Made by a program: the position numbers and the translations under genes. The notes under the pieces are model-generated. The model saw only the letters and a list, made by a program, of their open reading frames with translations. It made no database searches and had not been told where the DNA came from. Source: an uncultured Bacilli bacterium (lineage in GTDB: Bacteria; Bacillota_I; Bacilli_A; RF39; UBA660). Taken from it: a stretch of 24,362 bases of DNA. How positions within the stretch are numbered: position 1 is the first letter of the stretch; every line of letters starts with the position of its first letter. The DNA lies in NCBI GenBank assembly GCA_934098565.1, contig CAKOON010000009.1, positions 1-24,362 on the forward strand, written 5' to 3'. Below, one piece after another: positions 21,578 to 24,362 of this stretch.

Positions 21578-23521
21578 ATGCAAAAATTTATTAATAAAAT
21601 TAAAAAAAGTAATAAAGTATACTTAGTTATTTTAATAGTTACTTTGATAACCTATTTAATAGGATACTTTATCTTTGTTAAAAATATTGCAGTTTTAACA
21701 GGAATAGAGACATTGGTTCGGGTAATTCTGATCATTCTTTTTGGAATTTGGTTCTTAGTTTGGTTAGTTATGGGGCTTATTTATGTTTTTAACAAAAAAT
21801 ACTCCAGTTTTATTATCATGATAATCTTTACTCTTCTTTTTAATGGAATTTTCTTCATAGCAGGATATTACATTGATACCATCTATCATAGTATCGATAA
21901 TATTAGTAAAGATACCGTTAACTACACTAGCTATTTAATTAGTATGAAAGATACAGAGTTCAAGGAAGATAGCAAAATCGGAATCATAAGTGATACCAAT
22001 AACATTGAAGGTAATACATTAGCCAAAGAATTAATTACAGAAAAGAATTTAAATAATAAGTTATATCAGTATGATGATTTTTACATTATGCTTAACGATT
22101 TATACAGTGGCAAGATTGATGCTTGCTTTGTTTCTAGTAATTATGCGATTTTATTTGCATCAGAAGAAAAGTATCAAAATATTAAGGATGATACTAAGAT
22201 AATTTATCAGTATAGTAAAGAGATGAAAAACCAAGATAATGTTGTTTATACCAATAAGAAGTTGACAGAGCCTTTTACCGTCTTAGTAATGGGTGTTGAT
22301 AGTGAAATTAATGGTCTTAATACTAATGGAGCGTTTAATGGAGATACGTTAATGATGATTACGTTTAATCCTAAGACATTATCGGCTTCTATGTTTAGTG
22401 TGCCAAGGGATTTGTATGTTCCGATTAGTTGTCGAAATAATGCCTTATCAAAGATAAACTCATCGGCAGCTTACGGCACTAATTGTGTAATTAACACGAT
22501 GAAACAACTGACAGATATTAACATTGATTACTATGTTAAGATGAACTTTAAAGGTGTTGTTGACTTAGTTGAGGCTTTAGGAGGGATTACAGTAAATGTT
22601 GAAGAACCTTGGAGCTGGTATAATGCTGGGGTTAACTATAATGGTAAGGTTTGTGAGCAAAATTCCAATCGAGAATTTGGGAATAAAGTGATTTGTATGG
22701 ACCCTGGAGTTCAAGTCTTAAATGGAGAACAAGCCCTGGCATATGCGAGAAATCGCCATCAGTATTTAGGTTCAGACTTAGACCGCATTCGTCATCAACA
22801 AGATGTTATTGAAGCAATGATTGAAAAAGCAAAAACATTAAGGAGTTTTGATGATTTTAAGAAAGTGTTAGATGCTGTCAGTAAGAATATGGATACTAAT
22901 ATGACAACTGACCAAATTTTATCTTTATATGACGTTGGCAAATCATTCTTAGTTAATGCAATTAATGGTAGCGATGTAAAGTTTTCTATCTATAAGACCT
23001 CTTTAGAAACTTACAGTCTGCCAGTATTCTTAGGATACTCGACTACTTCGGCTTTGGGATATTATAAAAACAGTTTAGAAGATATTAAGACAATGATGAA
23101 AACTAATTTAGGATTAATTGAAAAGATTCCTAATAAGACTTTTAGCGTTGATTATAACGATGATTATACGATTAGGTATTATGGTAAAAAGTTATATGGG
23201 GATAAATCAGTGGCAACAATGCCTACTTTGATTGGCAAAAGTGTTGATTATGCAACAAGCTGGGCCGTTAGTAATGGTGTTAATCTAAATAAGATAGAAG
23301 TTTATGAAGGCGATGAACATTTTAACTATTTATATGGTGATGGAATTGTGGCTGATCAGTCGATTCATGTTGATTCGGTTATTGGAACTGGTACTAATCT
23401 AACGATTTATGTTAACAGAAGAGCTAGTAATCCAAGTAATGCCGTTAGTGATGAAAATAATAGTTTGGAAGAAAAGCCAACTCGTAATGAGAATGATACA
23501 GTTATAGAAAATGAGGAGTAA
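21578..23521 (+). CDS. LCP-family wall-polymer transferase with C-terminal PASTA domain
   Basis: A 647-aa membrane protein. After a basic N-terminus come three or four hydrophobic helices (about 14-100), an accessory extracytoplasmic region (about 105-225) and an LCP domain (about 228-430). LCP landmarks are FTVLVMGVDSE, NGDTLMMITFNP, SVPRDLYVPI, KINSSAAYG, LVEALGGITVNV, LNGEQALAYARNRHQYLGSDLDRIRHQQ. After a linker, residues 544-614 form a PASTA-like unit: ATMPTLIGKSVDYATSWA, then GDGIVADQSIHVDSVIGTGTNLTIYVNR. The last 30 residues are Asn/Glu-rich. PASTA domains usually occur on penicillin-binding proteins and PknB-type kinases and recognise wall fragments, so this one may target the ligase to nascent peptidoglycan. 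Start: ATG at 21578 after AAGGAG. Divergent from the other LCP gene and convergent with the gene at 23525-24187. Confidence 0.9.
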   Translation: MQKFINKIKKSNKVYLVILIVTLITYLIGYFIFVKNIAVLTGIETLVRVILIILFGIWFLVWLVMGLIYVFNKKYSSFIIMIIFTLLFNGIFFIAGYYIDTIYHSIDNISKDTVNYTSYLISMKDTEFKEDSKIGIISDTNNIEGNTLAKELITEKNLNNKLYQYDDFYIMLNDLYSGKIDACFVSSNYAILFASEEKYQNIKDDTKIIYQYSKEMKNQDNVVYTNKKLTEPFTVLVMGVDSEINGLNTNGAFNGDTLMMITFNPKTLSASMFSVPRDLYVPISCRNNALSKINSSAAYGTNCVINTMKQLTDINIDYYVKMNFKGVVDLVEALGGITVNVEEPWSWYNAGVNYNGKVCEQNSNREFGNKVICMDPGVQVLNGEQALAYARNRHQYLGSDLDRIRHQQDVIEAMIEKAKTLRSFDDFKKVLDAVSKNMDTNMTTDQILSLYDVGKSFLVNAINGSDVKFSIYKTSLETYSLPVFLGYSTTSALGYYKNSLEDIKTMMKTNLGLIEKIPNKTFSVDYNDDYTIRYYGKKLYGDKSVATMPTLIGKSVDYATSWAVSNGVNLNKIEVYEGDEHFNYLYGDGIVADQSIHVDSVIGTGTNLTIYVNRRASNPSNAVSDENNSLEEKPTRNENDTVIENEE

Positions 23522-23542
23522 AGTTTACTCCTCATTTTTTTT
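23511..23542. terminator. Bidirectional terminator shared by two convergent genes and encoding both C-termini
   Basis: The arms ATGAGGAGTAAA (23511-23522) and TTTACTCCTCAT (23524-23535) are perfectly complementary around a single central G. Eight T follow on the plus strand (23535-23542); the minus strand has a shorter T run. Each strand reads the arm as AAT GAG GAG TAA, so both proteins end in Asn-Glu-Glu. Confidence 0.85.
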
Positions 23543-24187
23543 GGCTTTTATATCTGTTGGTTTATAAGAAACAACGCTATATTTGTTGTCTTCCTGAGTC
23601 AAAATTATATCAACGGACTTATCATAGCCTAAATCGGTCACATAGGAAACCGAAGCGGTAATTTCATAAGCAGGAACACTCTCCTCCCCCATCTTATAAG
23701 TGATTGTCTTTAGGTCATTCATGATGACTTCGCTTACTTCTGGTAGGGCTTGTTTACGGTCATTGTAGGCATTATCTTCAATGTAGTCATAGAACTCTCC
23801 AATCACTTTATTGGTAAACATATCTTTTTTAGTATTGTTAAAGTACTGAGAACTGGTCACTTCATATTTATTGATTTTATTGTTTAAAGATAATAGGTCA
23901 ATAATGAAAACTTTAGCTAGCTCTGTGATATAGGCGTTATCATCACGTTCTTCACTCTCCAAGATTGTTTTTAAGTTAGCAAATTCTTCTTTGTAATAAG
24001 AAGAAGCATTATCATTAATGTAGTAATTGTATGTTGGAATGTTGTTTTCAACTTTACTGACATTAACGGGTTCTTCTTTTCTTTGAAGAGTCCCATAAAA
24101 ATAAAATATAATTCCAAAAATTAAAAATAAGGAAATAAGGGCAAAAACCATCTTAAAAATGTCACTTTTCTTCATATTTTTTAGCAT
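23525..24187 (-). CDS. Membrane-anchored extracytoplasmic protein of unknown function
   Basis: A 220-aa protein with a short basic N-terminus, one membrane helix at about residues 10-31, and an extracytoplasmic domain. Residues 55-135 look helical and acidic; the last 75 residues alternate hydrophobic positions as in beta strands (YEITASVSYVTDLG, SVDIILTQ, YSVVSYKP), which could be an NTF2-like fold. That is a guess, and no family is recognised. I choose the ATG at 24187 because AGGTGA lies five bases before it; ATG at 24193 and GTG at 24196 are in frame but overlap that site. An extended -10 (TGTTATAAT) lies at 24218-24226. It converges on the LCP-PASTA gene with only three bases between the stop codons and shares its terminator, so the two may be coordinated in wall assembly, though this is inference. 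Confidence 0.75.
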   Translation of the reverse strand: MLKNMKKSDIFKMVFALISLFLIFGIIFYFYGTLQRKEEPVNVSKVENNIPTYNYYINDNASSYYKEEFANLKTILESEERDDNAYITELAKVFIIDLLSLNNKINKYEVTSSQYFNNTKKDMFTNKVIGEFYDYIEDNAYNDRKQALPEVSEVIMNDLKTITYKMGEESVPAYEITASVSYVTDLGYDKSVDIILTQEDNKYSVVSYKPTDIKAKKNEE

Positions 24188-24217
24188 AAACATCACCTAT
24201 TCTTCTAATATACGATA

Positions 24218-24226
24218 ATTATAACA
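24218..24226 (-). promoter_or_regulatory. Extended -10 promoter of the anchored unknown gene
   Basis: Reverse strand TGT followed by TATAAT, 30 bases before the ATG at 24187. It lies back-to-back with the tRNA-Gly promoter. Confidence 0.55.
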
Positions 24227-24244
24227 TAAATTTTAACTTTTTAC

Positions 24245-24273
24245 TTGAAATTTTATGTATGATTTGATATTAT
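24245..24273 (+). promoter_or_regulatory. Promoter of tRNA-Gly
   Basis: TTGAAA (24245-24250) and TATTAT (24268-24273), spacer exactly 17 bases, ending 13 bases before the mature tRNA. Confidence 0.65.
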
Positions 24274-24286
24274 TAAGTAGTCGAAT

Positions 24287-24361
24287 GCAGGTGTGGTTCA
24301 ACGGCTAGAATGCGACCTTGCCAAGGTTGAGACGGGAGTTCGATTCTCCTCACTTGCTCCA
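24287..24361 (+). tRNA. tRNA-Gly (anticodon GCC)
   Basis: A complete cloverleaf. The acceptor arms GCAGGTG and CACTTGC pair with one G-U. The anticodon stem CGACC/GGTTG encloses the loop TTGCCAA, with GCC at 24320-24322. The T arm contains GTTCGATTC. Discriminator T and an encoded CCA (24359-24361) follow. The window ends one base later, so whether more tRNAs follow is not visible. Confidence 0.95.
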
Positions 24362-24362
24362 G

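Overview
The window is AT-rich bacterial DNA using the standard code: TGA ends several genes and TGG encodes Trp. Gene content points to an anaerobic Gram-positive-type (Bacillota-like) bacterium. It has a pyruvate:ferredoxin oxidoreductase, a meso-diaminopimelate-type MurE, two LCP-family wall-polymer ligases, a clostridial-style long glutamyl-tRNA synthetase, and a surface protein of a kind I associate with uncultured gut Bacilli (RF39/Erysipelotrichia-like). That lineage is an inference; no rRNA marker is present.

Layout. 1-3981 (minus strand): a Cys-rich YkgJ-like protein, a DUF4358 protein, an MBOAT O-acyltransferase, a DHHW/AlgX-like partner, and the start of a collagen-like Gly-X-Y protein that runs off the left edge. 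4127-5530 (minus): a GT39/GT-C membrane glycosyltransferase. 5632-7515 (plus): tRNA-Gln(CUG) with its own promoter and terminator, then gltX. 7640-9950 (minus): a small membrane protein and a two-gene unit, DUF3419-like then DUF1848, behind a promoter with a perfect palindrome in its spacer. 10040-11392 (minus): murE. 11520-11928 (minus): a frameshifted, truncated Fic pseudogene. 12011-15385 (minus): PFOR. 15486-16679 (minus): a membrane-anchored surface protein. 16680-17163: a 484-base non-coding stretch bounded by two copies, in opposite orientation, of one hairpin; it also holds a 24-base direct repeat and a possible pseudoknotted RNA. 17164-19820 (minus): a CtpE-like P-type ATPase and a small membrane protein. 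19875-23521: two divergent LCP genes, the second with a C-terminal PASTA domain. 23525-24187 (minus): an anchored protein of unknown function, convergent with LCP-PASTA and sharing a terminator palindrome with it. 24287-24361 (plus): tRNA-Gly(GCC).

Envelope biogenesis is the main theme: peptidoglycan precursor (MurE), wall-polymer attachment (two LCPs), glycan transfer (GT-C) and O-acetylation (MBOAT with DHHW), plus two probable surface proteins. Intergenic space is tight, and several intrinsic terminators overlap stop codons. The most noteworthy observations are the inverted hairpin pair with structured DNA/RNA upstream of the surface-protein gene, the LCP-PASTA fusion, the DUF3419/DUF1848 pair, and the collagen/GT-C/O-acetylation neighbourhood.
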